The notes beneath the pieces were generated by a model. It had not been told where the DNA came from. It worked only from the letters and a program-made list of their open reading frames with translations, and did no database searches. 64,000 nt of DNA from RGIG1995 sp045652425 (GTDB lineage: Bacteria > Bacillota > Clostridia > Oscillospirales > CAG-272): assembly GCA_045652425.1 (NCBI GenBank), contig JAZRUG010000007.1:1-64000 (forward strand). Reading direction: 5' to 3'. A program made the position numbers and the translations under genes. Each line of letters opens with the position of its first letter. Within the stretch, counting starts at the first letter, position 1. Positions 8,250 to 15,805 of the stretch are shown here, in pieces.

Positions 8250-9554
8250 ATGAATACTACTGAAAAAACTCGCTTCGGGTACACTCCCGAACAGTACAAG
8301 AAATTCACAAAATTCGCATGGCTTATGCTCCTCAGCTTCGGTCTCACCTATCTCTTCTTCTACAACGGCCGTCAGAATATCAATCTCGTTTTGAACGAAA
8401 TGGGTACCGACCTCGGTTCAGGTAAAGAAGCTATGGGTATCGTATCGTCTGCTCTCTTCTGGTGCTATGCATTCGGACAGCTTATAAGCGGCAGACTCGG
8501 AGCTTACTTCGGCTACAAAAAGTTTATGATATTTGGTATCGTATCTTCAGCCGCGCTCAACGTTATTATTTCCTTCCAGACATCAATCCCCGTTATTGCT
8601 ATCCTTTGGGGGCTTAACGGTTTTTGTCAGTCAACCGTTTGGGCAAACGGGCTTGGCGTTCTCAACAAATGGTGGCCCAAAGAAAAAAGAGGCTTTGCAT
8701 CAGGTCTCGCTACCGCGTTCACCGGTATGGCTCAAGTTGTAACGTACCTCACTATCGGTTGGTGTATCGAACTTAATCCCGAATGGGGTTGGCGCGCTGC
8801 TTTCCGTTATCCTATGGTGCCTATGGTACTTATCCTCATTGCATTTATTGCTTTCTTCAAGTCCACTCCCGAAGAAATTGGACTTACACCCTTTAAAGAA
8901 GCTAATGAAGCTCTTAACCAAAAAGATGCTGAACTCGAAAAGAGAATTAAAGAAAAGGGTTATTTCTACCCCTACAAGCTCCTTTTCAGTCAGCCTAAAG
9001 TTATCGTATTCTGCTTCATATCCGCTATCGCAGGTATCGGCCGTTACGGTCTTCTCACTTGGATTCCCTCTTACTTCACAGAAGTTATGGGACTTTCGGT
9101 CAAAGACGGTATCTTCAGTACTATTCTTCTCCCCCTCGGACACGCTTGTGCTATGTTCTTCTTCCCCTTTATCACCGATAAGGTATTCAAGGGCAAGAGA
9201 GAACCTATGCTTATAATCGCATCTGTTATAACTTTCTTCGGAATGGTAACCTTCCCCTTCATCAAGAGTCAGCAGATCGCTTCCGGTATGCTCTTCGTAG
9301 TAGGCGTATCGTGTATGGTAACAGGTGTTATCTGGGCAATTGCAGGTGATATGGGCGGACGCGCACTTTCCTCAACAGTCGTAGGCGTTCTTGACTGGGC
9401 GGTATATATGGGTGCCGCTGTTCAGTCGGCAATGTTCGGGTTCGTTATCGAAAAGTTCGGTTGGTCTGCAATCTTCATTACAATCGGCGTTCTCTACATA
9501 TTACTCCTCGCGCTTACACTTCTCGCACGTAATATGAAAATGAAAGATATGTAA
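8250..9554 (+). CDS. MFS transporter, organophosphate:phosphate antiporter (GlpT/UhpT)-like
   Basis: A 434-residue major facilitator with twelve predicted helices. The start of the transport core, YNGRQNINLVLNEMG, and the words NGFCQSTVWANG and NKWWPKEKRGFASG are typical of the OPA subfamily that exchanges sugar phosphates or glycerol-3-phosphate for phosphate. Which phosphate ester is moved cannot be told. The Shine-Dalgarno (AAAGGT) is rather far from the ATG. Codons ending in C (CTC, ATC, TTC) are clearly more frequent here than in the antiporter gene before it, which could reflect high expression or transfer. A terminator follows directly. Confidence 0.85.
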   Translation: MNTTEKTRFGYTPEQYKKFTKFAWLMLLSFGLTYLFFYNGRQNINLVLNEMGTDLGSGKEAMGIVSSALFWCYAFGQLISGRLGAYFGYKKFMIFGIVSSAALNVIISFQTSIPVIAILWGLNGFCQSTVWANGLGVLNKWWPKEKRGFASGLATAFTGMAQVVTYLTIGWCIELNPEWGWRAAFRYPMVPMVLILIAFIAFFKSTPEEIGLTPFKEANEALNQKDAELEKRIKEKGYFYPYKLLFSQPKVIVFCFISAIAGIGRYGLLTWIPSYFTEVMGLSVKDGIFSTILLPLGHACAMFFFPFITDKVFKGKREPMLIIASVITFFGMVTFPFIKSQQIASGMLFVVGVSCMVTGVIWAIAGDMGGRALSSTVVGVLDWAVYMGAAVQSAMFGFVIEKFGWSAIFITIGVLYILLLALTLLARNMKMKDM

Positions 9555-9563
9555 TTTTTTCTG

Positions 9564-9590
9564 AACGGAAGCTTAATTGCTTCCGTTTTT
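9564..9590 (+). terminator. Intrinsic terminator of the MFS gene
   Basis: AACGGAAGC, a TTAATT loop and GCTTCCGTT are followed by TTTTG. Confidence 0.9.
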
Positions 9591-9603
9591 GTTTATTTCT
9601 CGA

Positions 9604-9632
9604 TTGACTGTAATATAATTATGTGGTATACT
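9604..9632 (+). promoter_or_regulatory. Sigma-A promoter of murI
   Basis: TTGACT (9604-9609) and TATACT (9627-9632) are 17 bp apart. Confidence 0.75.
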
Positions 9633-9670
9633 ATATCTACAGAATAATCATTAAAAGGTGGTTTTCACTA

Positions 9671-10441
9671 ATGAAAAAAACAGATCCTATCGCCGTGTTC
9701 GACTCGGGTGTCGGCGGAATAAGCGTACTCAAAGAGCTTATGGCACTACTCCCTAATGAAAATTATATATACTACGGCGATTCAATAAATGCCCCCTACG
9801 GCACAAAAAGCGCAGAACAAATTAAAGAACTCACAAAACAAAATGCCGAGATACTTCTTGAGAAAGGCGCAAAAGCAATCGTTATCGCCTGTAACACCGC
9901 CACGAGCGTCGCCGCCGCTTCTCTCCGCGAGCAATATCCCGATATTCCCATAATCGGTATTGAACCTGCGGTTAAACCCGCTGTCCTTTATAAAATCCAC
10001 CCGACTGTTATCGTTATGGCAACACCTTTAACTCTTTCCCAAGATAAGTTCGACGAGCTTGCCAGACGCTATGACAGCGCTGCCAATATTATTGCGCTCC
10101 CCTGCCCTAACCTCGTAAAGCTTATCGAAAGAGGTATCGTTGAAGGTCCTGAACTTGACGAACATTTAAAAGAAATATTTGCCCCCTTTAAATACTTAAA
10201 GGTTGACTCGGTCGTACTTGGCTGTACACATTATCCTCACATAAAAGAAGCTGTCAGCAAGGCATTTGACCACAAAGCAGTTATTTTTGACGGCGGAAGC
10301 GGAACGGCAAGAGAAACCAAGCGCCGCCTTGAAGCTATTGATATGCTCAATGACCAAACTCAAAAGGGCGAACTTCACATCATAAATACCCTTGGCTCAA
10401 AAGAAATAATGGACCTCACCTACTTCCTTTTAAACAGATAA
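9671..10441 (+). CDS. murI: Glutamate racemase
   Basis: This 256-residue enzyme converts L- to D-glutamate for peptidoglycan. The N-terminal motif AVFDSGVGGISVL, the first catalytic cysteine in VIACNTATSVAA and the second in VVLGCTHYPHI are all present, at the usual spacing. The start is the ATG at 9671, preceded by AAAAGGTGG. A longer frame back to 9623 overlaps the promoter's -10 element and is rejected. It is monocistronic, between its own promoter and terminator. Confidence 0.96.
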   Translation: MKKTDPIAVFDSGVGGISVLKELMALLPNENYIYYGDSINAPYGTKSAEQIKELTKQNAEILLEKGAKAIVIACNTATSVAAASLREQYPDIPIIGIEPAVKPAVLYKIHPTVIVMATPLTLSQDKFDELARRYDSAANIIALPCPNLVKLIERGIVEGPELDEHLKEIFAPFKYLKVDSVVLGCTHYPHIKEAVSKAFDHKAVIFDGGSGTARETKRRLEAIDMLNDQTQKGELHIINTLGSKEIMDLTYFLLNR

Positions 10442-10447
10442 AAATAT

Positions 10448-10488
10448 CCACCCGATATGCAATAAATGCTCTATCGGGTGGCTTTTTT
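10448..10488 (+). terminator. Terminator of murI
   Basis: CCACCCGATA pairs with TATCGGGTGG and is followed by CTTTTTTA. Confidence 0.88.
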
Positions 10489-10494
10489 ATGTTA

Positions 10495-11862
10495 TTATTT
10501 TTCCGCTATGCTTCTTGCAACGTGTACGCCGCTTGCGGATGCGTGTGAAAGCGAGTGTGTTATACCGCTTCCGTCGCCGATTATATAAAGTCCGTCGTAC
10601 TTCGTTTCAAGGTTGTTGTTAACCTCAACCTCCATATTGTAGAACTTAACCTCTACACCGTAAAGAAGCGTATCGTCATTTGCCGTACCGGGTGCAACCT
10701 TGTCAAGCGCAAATATCATCTCAATTATACCGTCGAGTATTCTCTTGGGCAAAACAAGGCTCAAGTCACCGGGCGTTGCGTTAAGCGTAGGTGTTATAAA
10801 TGCCTCTTCTATACGGCTGGGGGTTGAACGACGTCCTCTTATCAAGTCGCCGAATCTTTGTACGATTACACCGCCTCCGAGCATATTGCTCAATCTTGCG
10901 ATACTTTCACCGTAGCCATTTGAATCCTTAAACGGCTCTGAAAAATGCTTTGCAACCAAAAGCGCAAAGTTAGTATTCTCCGTCTGCTTTGCGGGATCCT
11001 CGTAACTATGACCGTTAACAGTTATAATGCCGTTTGTATTTTCATTAACAACTGCACCTTTGGGGTTCATACAGAACGTTCTTACCTTGTCGCCGTATTT
11101 TTCGGTTCTGTAAACTATCTTACTCTCGTACAATTCATCGGTAAGGTGCGCAAATACAGCCGCAGGAAGCTCTACTCTGACACCTATATCAACACGGTTA
11201 GACTTTGTGGGAATATCAAGCTCATGACATACCTTTTCCATCCACTTGCTTCCAATTCTTCCAACACTTATAATACACTTTTCGCACGTGTATGACTTTT
11301 CGCCGCAAATAACTTTGTACCCCTGCTCCAAGCGTTCCACTGTGTTAACAGGCGTATCAAAGAAAAACTCAACCTGTGTCTTGAGATAGTTATAAAGATT
11401 CTCAAGCACGATATAATTTATATCCGTCCCAAGATGACGAACCGAAGCATCAAGCAAATGAAGGTCATGCTGTATGCATACGGTCTTAAAACGAGTTCCT
11501 GCCGTCGTATAAAGTTTCGTTCCCTCACCGCCGTAACGCACGTTTATTTCGTCTATATAGTTCATAAGGTCAAGTGCATTCTTCTTACCTATATATTCGT
11601 ATAAAGTTCCGCCAAAATCGTTTGTAATATTATATTTACCGTCGGAAAAAGCCCCTGCACCGCCAAAACCGCTCATTATCGAACAGCTTTTGCAACCAAT
11701 ACAACTTTTTATCTTCTTGCCGTCAATCGGACAATATCTTTTCTCTAACGAGTGTCCTGCTTCAAATACAGCTACTTTAAGATTTTTATTTAATTGCATT
11801 AATTCATAAGCCGCAAATATCCCACCCGGTCCTGCGCCTATTATTATAACATCATAGTTCAT
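10495..11862 (-). CDS. FAD-dependent dehydrogenase (COG2509-like)
   Basis: A 455-residue flavoprotein. The N-terminus YDVIIIGAGPGGIFAAYEL is the FAD-binding Rossmann motif, and GLYIIGDGSGITHSLSHASASG near the C-terminus is the second FAD contact typical of this family. A cluster CPIDGKKIKSCIGCKSCSIM around residue 63-82 holds four cysteines. Its relatives are uncharacterised FAD-dependent dehydrogenases; the substrate is unknown. The gene stands alone on the minus strand, and its 3' end faces murI. Confidence 0.85.
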   Translation of the reverse strand: MNYDVIIIGAGPGGIFAAYELMQLNKNLKVAVFEAGHSLEKRYCPIDGKKIKSCIGCKSCSIMSGFGGAGAFSDGKYNITNDFGGTLYEYIGKKNALDLMNYIDEINVRYGGEGTKLYTTAGTRFKTVCIQHDLHLLDASVRHLGTDINYIVLENLYNYLKTQVEFFFDTPVNTVERLEQGYKVICGEKSYTCEKCIISVGRIGSKWMEKVCHELDIPTKSNRVDIGVRVELPAAVFAHLTDELYESKIVYRTEKYGDKVRTFCMNPKGAVVNENTNGIITVNGHSYEDPAKQTENTNFALLVAKHFSEPFKDSNGYGESIARLSNMLGGGVIVQRFGDLIRGRRSTPSRIEEAFITPTLNATPGDLSLVLPKRILDGIIEMIFALDKVAPGTANDDTLLYGVEVKFYNMEVEVNNNLETKYDGLYIIGDGSGITHSLSHASASGVHVARSIAEK

Positions 11863-12037
11863 TCTTTTTCTCCCCTTGGGTAATATATTTATTATTTTAC
11901 AACACGTTAATTATAGCATACATCTAAAAATATTTCCACACTTATTTAAATTTTATTGCATTTCCAACATGCAAATAAAAAAACTATATTTTTGGTCATT
12001 TTCACTAAATGTATTTCAAACAATTTATGGAAGCATC

Positions 12038-12068
12038 TTGGAACCACATTGGAACCATTTTGGAACCA
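12038..12068. repeat. Three TTGGAACCA repeats at exact 11-bp spacing
   Basis: TTGGAACCA begins at 12038, 12049 and 12060, and a fourth, TTGGAACCG, lies at 12173. The repeats sit in a gene-free region and are followed by about 90 bp of purine- and AT-rich sequence. An 11-bp period is not a whole number of codons. Similar 11-bp repeats occur in linker regions of phage replication genes, so this could be a coding remnant; no open frame supports that here. Confidence 0.6.
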
Positions 12069-12193
12069 CAGTATAGTATAGGTTAGAAGAGATAAGATTA
12101 AGTGAGTAAAGAAAAGAATAGAATAGTATAGTTCATATATAGTGTATGTAAGTATACAGTTAGGGGCCGACCTTGGAACCGATAATTCCGCAG

Positions 12194-12258
12194 TTTTCCA
12201 CATAGTTTTCAACACTCAATCCACATAGTTTTCCACAAAACTTTCAACACTTTCACAA
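12194..12258. repeat. Iteron array of DnaA-box-like 9-mers, ~12-bp period
   Basis: TTTTCCACA occurs at 12194 and 12229, and variants TTTTCAACA (12206), CAATCCACA (12217) and CTTTCAACA (12241) fill the positions between, giving a spacing of 12, 11, 12 and 12 bp. TTTTCCACA fits the relaxed DnaA-box pattern TTWTNCACA. No replication gene is nearby. Confidence 0.55.
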
Positions 12259-12355
12259 AAACGCCTTTTGGTTATTTTAACAAGGATGCTTTTCACATAA
12301 ATTGAAACATAAATGTATGGGGCGTCGCCTCCTATATCATAGAGATTTTGTTTTT

Positions 12356-12711
12356 CGAATCTCTCTCTGCTTTTTGCAAAAACACGTGCTTTGTGGGAAG
12401 CACAATCCAAGTTTCCCCTGCACACGTGGTGTGCCGCTCGGCTATTTTTCATCTTACTTTATATGTAGCACAATCCGAGTTTCCCTGCACGCGTGGCGTG
12501 CTCCACCGGACTGTTACTTTCAGTTTCGCTGACTGCCCTGTTCGAATCTCTCTCTCTGCTTTTTGCCAAAACACGCGCTTTATGGGAAGCACAATCCAAG
12601 TTTCCCCTGCACACGTGGTGTGCCGCTCGGCTCGCACCGCTCGCCGACACGCACGCGGGCACCGTAACAGTCCACCGGACTGTTACTTTCAGCTTCGCTG
12701 ACTGCCCTGTT
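12356..12711. repeat. Tandem ~187/169-bp repeats carrying an inverted tRNA-Ser 3' end
   Basis: Three units begin with CGAATCTCTCTCT at 12356, 12543 and 12712; the third is cut short by the tRNA terminator. Units share GGGAAGCACAATCCAAG, TGCACACGTGGTGTGCCG and the ending CTTCGCTGACTGCCCTGTT (variant in unit 1). The unit start GTTCGAATCTCTCTCTCTGC (12540-12559) is identical to the T-arm and acceptor end of the tRNA-Ser, but lies in inverted orientation to that gene. A perfect palindrome, GTAACAGTCC-ACC-GGACTGTTAC, is at 12664-12686. Short open frames on both strands here are repeat artefacts. Confidence 0.8.
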
Positions 12712-12734
12712 CGAATCTCTCTCTGCTTTTTGCC

Positions 12735-12768
12735 AAAAAAATATCCACCCTTTTGGGTGGATATTTTT
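12735..12768 (-). terminator. Terminator of the tRNA-Ser transcript
   Basis: On the minus strand AAAAAATATCCACCC, a short loop and GGGTGGATATTTTTT form a 15-bp stem immediately after the CCA end. Confidence 0.85.
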
Positions 12769-12860
12769 TGGCGCAGAGAGAGAGATTCGAACTCTCGGAA
12801 CGGTATTAGCGTTCACACGATTTCCAGTCGTGCGCCTTAGACCAGCTCAGCCATCTCTGC
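12769..12860 (-). tRNA. tRNA-Ser (anticodon GGA)
   Basis: On the minus strand the gene begins GCAGAGATGGCTGAG and ends TCTCTGC-G-CCA, so the acceptor stem is GCAGAGA/TCTCTGC and the CCA is encoded. The anticodon loop is CTGGAAA, giving anticodon GGA, which reads UCC and UCU. The T-arm is GAGAGTTCGAATCTCTC, and a long variable arm typical of tRNA-Ser lies between. It lies downstream of rplL in the same direction and may be co-transcribed with it. Its 3' end has inverted copies in the adjacent tandem repeats. Confidence 0.95.
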
Positions 12861-12881
12861 TTATTATTAATATTATCCTTC

Positions 12882-12911
12882 GGTAAGTCCCGTATCTCTA
12901 CGGAACTCACC
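12882..12911 (-). other. 13-bp stem-loop with GAGA tetraloop between rplL and tRNA-Ser
   Basis: On the minus strand GGTGAGTTCCGTA, loop GAGA, TACGGGACTTACC form a stem of 13 pairs, two of them G-T. No T run follows, so it is not an intrinsic terminator. It may be a processing site separating the rplJL mRNA from the tRNA. Confidence 0.5.
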
Positions 12912-12947
12912 AAAGTCAATATATCCTTTTCTTATGCTAAACTTAAA

Positions 12948-13316
12948 TTACTTAAGTTCAACAACTGCGCCAGCTTCTTCAAGCTGCTTCTTGATGCCTT
13001 CAGCCATATCCTTGGGAGCTGCTTCTTTAACTACCTTGGGAGCTGCTTCAACAAGATCCTTAGCGTCCTTAAGTCCAAGACCTGTGATTTCACGAACTGC
13101 CTTGATTACGTCAAGCTTCTTAGCGCCTGCTTCCTTAAGTACTACGTCGAATTCTGTCTTTTCTTCAGCTGCTGCTGCAGCGGGAGCTGCTGCACCTGCT
13201 ACTGCTACGGGAGCTGCAGATACGCCGAATTCTTCTTCAACCTTCTTTACAAGATCTGCAAGTTCAAGAATTGTAAGAGATTTTAATTCTTCTATGATAT
13301 TTTCAATGTTTGCCAT
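12948..13316 (-). CDS. rplL: 50S ribosomal protein L7/L12
   Basis: A 122-residue stalk protein that recruits translation GTPases. It has the N-terminal dimerisation helices (ENIIEELKSLTILELADLV), an Ala-rich hinge (about residues 36-53) and the conserved C-terminal factor-binding domain (KTEFDVVLKEAGAKKLDVIK). GGAGG lies upstream of the ATG at 13316. It follows rplJ by 60 bp. Unlike the usual order, rpoB does not follow; a tRNA gene does. Confidence 0.97.
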   Translation of the reverse strand: MANIENIIEELKSLTILELADLVKKVEEEFGVSAAPVAVAGAAAPAAAAAEEKTEFDVVLKEAGAKKLDVIKAVREITGLGLKDAKDLVEAAPKVVKEAAPKDMAEGIKKQLEEAGAVVELK

Positions 13317-13376
13317 TTTATTTTACCTCCAATATAGATATTATAATTATTTGTAATTTTGGTTTGAAGCTCTGGC

Positions 13377-13910
13377 TTAAGCTTCTGTTGTTTCTGCTGC
13401 GGGTTCAGCCGCACCTTCGCCACTCTTGTCGATAATTGCCTGCAATCCGTATGCAAAACCGTAAAGAGGAGACATAAGGCTGCCAATAATACGTCCAATG
13501 AGGATTTCCTTGGAAGGAATGTCCGCAAGGGCAATTACCTGGTCCTTGTCCATTACTTCTCCGTCAAGGAAGCCTGCCTTAATCTCGAATGTATCGAGCT
13601 TGTCTGCATATTCCTTAAGAATCTTTGCGGGAGCAATGGGATCTTCAGAGCTGATTGCGATAGCTGTCATACCTTCGAACTGGTCCTTAAGACCTCCGAG
13701 TCCTGCTTCTTCGCATGCTCTTGCTGTCAAAGTGTTCTTGTATACTTTATATTCAACATTGGCTTTACGGAGTTCTGCACGAAGCTTTGTATCGTTCTCA
13801 ACTGTGATACCGGAATAGTTTACTACTACACCTGCAGTCGCATTCTTCAACTTTTCTGAAAGTTCAGCTACAACTGCTTTCTTCTGTTCCAATATTTTTG
13901 CGCTCGGCAT
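13377..13910 (-). CDS. rplJ: 50S ribosomal protein L10
   Basis: A 177-residue stalk-base protein that binds 23S rRNA and carries the L7/L12 dimers through its C-terminal helix. The start at 13910 (MPSAKILEQKKAVVAEL) has the AGGAGGTG Shine-Dalgarno; an upstream in-frame extension would cover the leader RNA and is rejected. The upstream leader has the known L10-leader features, so L10 (with L12) probably represses its own transcription. Confidence 0.97.
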   Translation of the reverse strand: MPSAKILEQKKAVVAELSEKLKNATAGVVVNYSGITVENDTKLRAELRKANVEYKVYKNTLTARACEEAGLGGLKDQFEGMTAIAISSEDPIAPAKILKEYADKLDTFEIKAGFLDGEVMDKDQVIALADIPSKEILIGRIIGSLMSPLYGFAYGLQAIIDKSGEGAAEPAAETTEA

Positions 13911-14055
13911 GGTTTTCACCTCCTGAATCAAAAAATGCTTTCTTGCAGCGTTCACATAACACACCGACAGAAAGCAAACCAATTCATATTCACATAAATT
14001 CGATTGTTTTCATCCTCGGCAGGATTTACTGTGATACCTACTGTCTTTAGATTAC
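13911..14055 (-). promoter_or_regulatory. Ribosomal L10 leader with attenuator
   Basis: The ~145-nt 5' leader of rplJ carries, on the minus strand, AAAGACAGTAGGT followed later by CCTGCCGAGG, the two conserved segments of the Firmicutes L10 leader. Downstream, TGCTTTCT (13986-13979) pairs with AGAAAGCA (13943-13936) and runs into TTTTTT, which is a premature terminator. Binding of L10-L12 to the leader is known to favour termination in this RNA class. Confidence 0.85.
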
Positions 14056-14061
14056 CCAAGT

Positions 14062-14090
14062 ATACTACCACATTATTTCCAATATGTCAA
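14062..14090 (-). promoter_or_regulatory. Sigma-A promoter of rplJL
   Basis: TTGACA (14090-14085) and TAGTAT (14067-14062) are 17 bp apart. The -35 element overlaps the stop region of the preceding transporter gene. Confidence 0.8.
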
Positions 14091-14473
14091 CCCCTTTTGC
14101 TAAAAAAATTGTTTTTTATTTTCTTCACTCTTCCCCCAAACAGTACAATTACCCCGGAAATCGTCATCAGCCACCCAAAAAGCCTTCTTAACACTATCGG
14201 CTCGAACGCCGCAGCCGTCTTCGCTCCAAAATACGCGCCAACAACTCCTACCCCTATAACCAGCCCAACAAGTTTCCACCTTATCTTCCTCTTCTTTATA
14301 TGATACAAAATTGACGAACCTGCCGCAAACACAAAAAACACCAAATTTATTCCTTGCGCCTCAAGCTGTCCCATATCCTTTATAAAAACAAGATATAAAA
14401 CCAATAGTCCGCCACCGCCGACTCCCATTCCCGCTAATGCCGCTATTAAAATGCCTATCACAAAATCAAACAT
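14087..14473 (-). CDS. Half-size TauE/SafE (TSUP) transporter subunit, second half
   Basis: A 128-residue membrane protein with about four helices. The N-terminal word AALAGMGVGGGGLLVLYLV is the glycine-rich motif that starts each half of a TauE/SafE sulfite or sulfonate exporter. Usual family members are about 250 residues with two such halves in one chain; here each half is a separate gene, and the two probably assemble as a heterodimer. It follows its partner by 14 bp with AGAGGAG before the ATG. Confidence 0.8.
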   Translation of the reverse strand: MFDFVIGILIAALAGMGVGGGGLLVLYLVFIKDMGQLEAQGINLVFFVFAAGSSILYHIKKRKIRWKLVGLVIGVGVVGAYFGAKTAAAFEPIVLRRLFGWLMTISGVIVLFGGRVKKIKNNFFSKRG

Positions 14474-14487
14474 ATTCCACTTCTCCT

Positions 14488-14847
14488 CTAAAATAAACCT
14501 GCCATATTTGTCCCCGCCACTATAAGCAACACGGCAAATATCATTTTCACTATCTTCCCGTTAAGTCTGTCCAACATGTACGCACCAATTACGCCCCCCG
14601 GTATCGCCCCTATCCCATACCGCACACTTTCGCTGAAATCAACGGCGCCTTTCCCTACGTACACAAACAGAGACACCAGCGAAAGCGCCAGAGTTACGCA
14701 CAAAGTAAATGCATATATATCCTTATTCTTCTCGCCCTTCCTCATATAATTTAAAGCAAAAACAAGCACTATTCCGCCCCCGGTTCCCAGTAATCCGTTT
14801 ATAAACCCTGCTCCCATCCCCGCTATTATTATCGGTATAACACCCAT
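14488..14847 (-). CDS. Half-size TauE/SafE (TSUP) transporter subunit, first half
   Basis: A 119-residue protein with about four membrane helices and the motif GMGAGFINGLLGTGGGIVLVFAL at residues 10-32, the usual start of a TauE/SafE repeat. It pairs with the next gene downstream to make the equivalent of one full-length exporter of small anions such as sulfite or sulfonates; the true substrate is unknown. GGAG stands before the ATG at 14847. It is divergent from uppP. Confidence 0.8.
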   Translation of the reverse strand: MGVIPIIIAGMGAGFINGLLGTGGGIVLVFALNYMRKGEKNKDIYAFTLCVTLALSLVSLFVYVGKGAVDFSESVRYGIGAIPGGVIGAYMLDRLNGKIVKMIFAVLLIVAGTNMAGLF

Positions 14848-14882
14848 CGTTTCTTAATTCTCCTTTTTTATTGCGATTTCTA

Positions 14883-14911
14883 TTGTAATTTTCTCATATC
14901 TATGATATTAT
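14883..14911 (+). promoter_or_regulatory. Probable promoter of the uppP-spoIIIE run
   Basis: TTGTAA (14883-14888) and TATTAT (14906-14911) are 17 bp apart, 33 bp before uppP. Confidence 0.6.
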
Positions 14912-14944
14912 ATATTATATATAATTTAATTTAGAGGTATTGGT

Positions 14945-15772
14945 ATGAATATATTTTTGGCAATTTTATACGGCATAATTCAAGGTATTGCAGAGTTTCT
15001 TCCTATATCCAGCTCGGCGCATTTGGCAATAGCGCAAAATATGTTTGGTATGGAAAACCTTGAAGCGTCTTATTTCACTTTTGATATACTCCTTCATTTT
15101 GGCACACTCGTCGCCGTTTTCATCGTATATTACAAAGATATATTCGCTCTCGTCCCCGCCGTTTTCACTATGCTCGGAAAGGTGTTTAAAGGCAAATTTA
15201 AATTATCCGAATATACCGAAAATGAAAGATTCGTTATATTCGTTATAATAGCAACCCTTCCCCTCTTCGTCGGCGTATTGTTTAAGGACTATGTCGAAGC
15301 GCTTTCAAACTACACTAAAGTAATCGGAGGCATACTTCTTTTCAACGGTTTAGTCCTCTTTATCTCCGACAAACTCGAAAAGGGTACTATATCCCTCGAC
15401 AACACAAAGCCGCGCCACGCGCTTTTCATAGGCCTTTGCCAGATGTGCGCACTCGTCCCCGGTCTTTCCCGTTCAGGTTCTACCATAACGGGCGGTTTGT
15501 TTATGGGCTTCAAACGTGAGCTTGCCGTTAAGTTTTCGTTTATTATGTCTATCCCCGCTATTCTCGGCGCAAACGTTCTTTCTTTAGCGGATATTGCTGA
15601 AAACCCCATAGCTAAAACCGATATCGTTCCCTACATCGCAGGAACGATTGCGGCAGCCGTCGTCGGAATACTCGCAATGAAGCTTCTCATCTACATATCA
15701 AAAAAATCTAACTTCAGAATGTTCTCATATTACTGCTGGGTTGTAGGTCTCCTCGCAATAATATTCGGTTAA
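14945..15772 (+). CDS. uppP: Undecaprenyl-diphosphatase
   Basis: A 275-residue membrane enzyme that dephosphorylates undecaprenyl diphosphate so the lipid carrier can be reused in cell-wall synthesis. The two catalytic signatures are visible: GIAEFLPISSSAHL near residue 14 and LVPGLSRSGSTITGG near residue 168. About eight hydrophobic helices are present, normal for the BacA/UppP family. It heads a plus-strand run rich in envelope and division genes. It is also the classical bacitracin-resistance protein when over-expressed. Confidence 0.96.
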   Translation: MNIFLAILYGIIQGIAEFLPISSSAHLAIAQNMFGMENLEASYFTFDILLHFGTLVAVFIVYYKDIFALVPAVFTMLGKVFKGKFKLSEYTENERFVIFVIIATLPLFVGVLFKDYVEALSNYTKVIGGILLFNGLVLFISDKLEKGTISLDNTKPRHALFIGLCQMCALVPGLSRSGSTITGGLFMGFKRELAVKFSFIMSIPAILGANVLSLADIAENPIAKTDIVPYIAGTIAAAVVGILAMKLLIYISKKSNFRMFSYYCWVVGLLAIIFG

Positions 15773-15805
15773 AAAATACGGACTATCAAAACAAAAGAGG
15801 AAAAA

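Noticed and set aside
11863..12300. Chromosomal oriC
   Set aside because: Iterons resemble DnaA boxes, but dnaA, dnaN, rpmH, gyrB or parAB are not nearby; kept only as an iteron finding.
12356..12711. Possible CRISPR array
   Set aside because: The units are ~170-187 bp, only two full copies and no short uniform repeat/spacer pattern or cas gene is present.
12302..12840. Several open frames on both strands (words such as ERDSN or SESLS)
   Set aside because: They lie in the tandem repeats and over the tRNA gene, overlap one another, lack Shine-Dalgarno sites and translate tRNA-antisense sequence.
12356..12860. Integrated element with attL/attR at tRNA-Ser
   Set aside because: The tRNA-like copies are inverted to the gene and no integrase or cargo is present.
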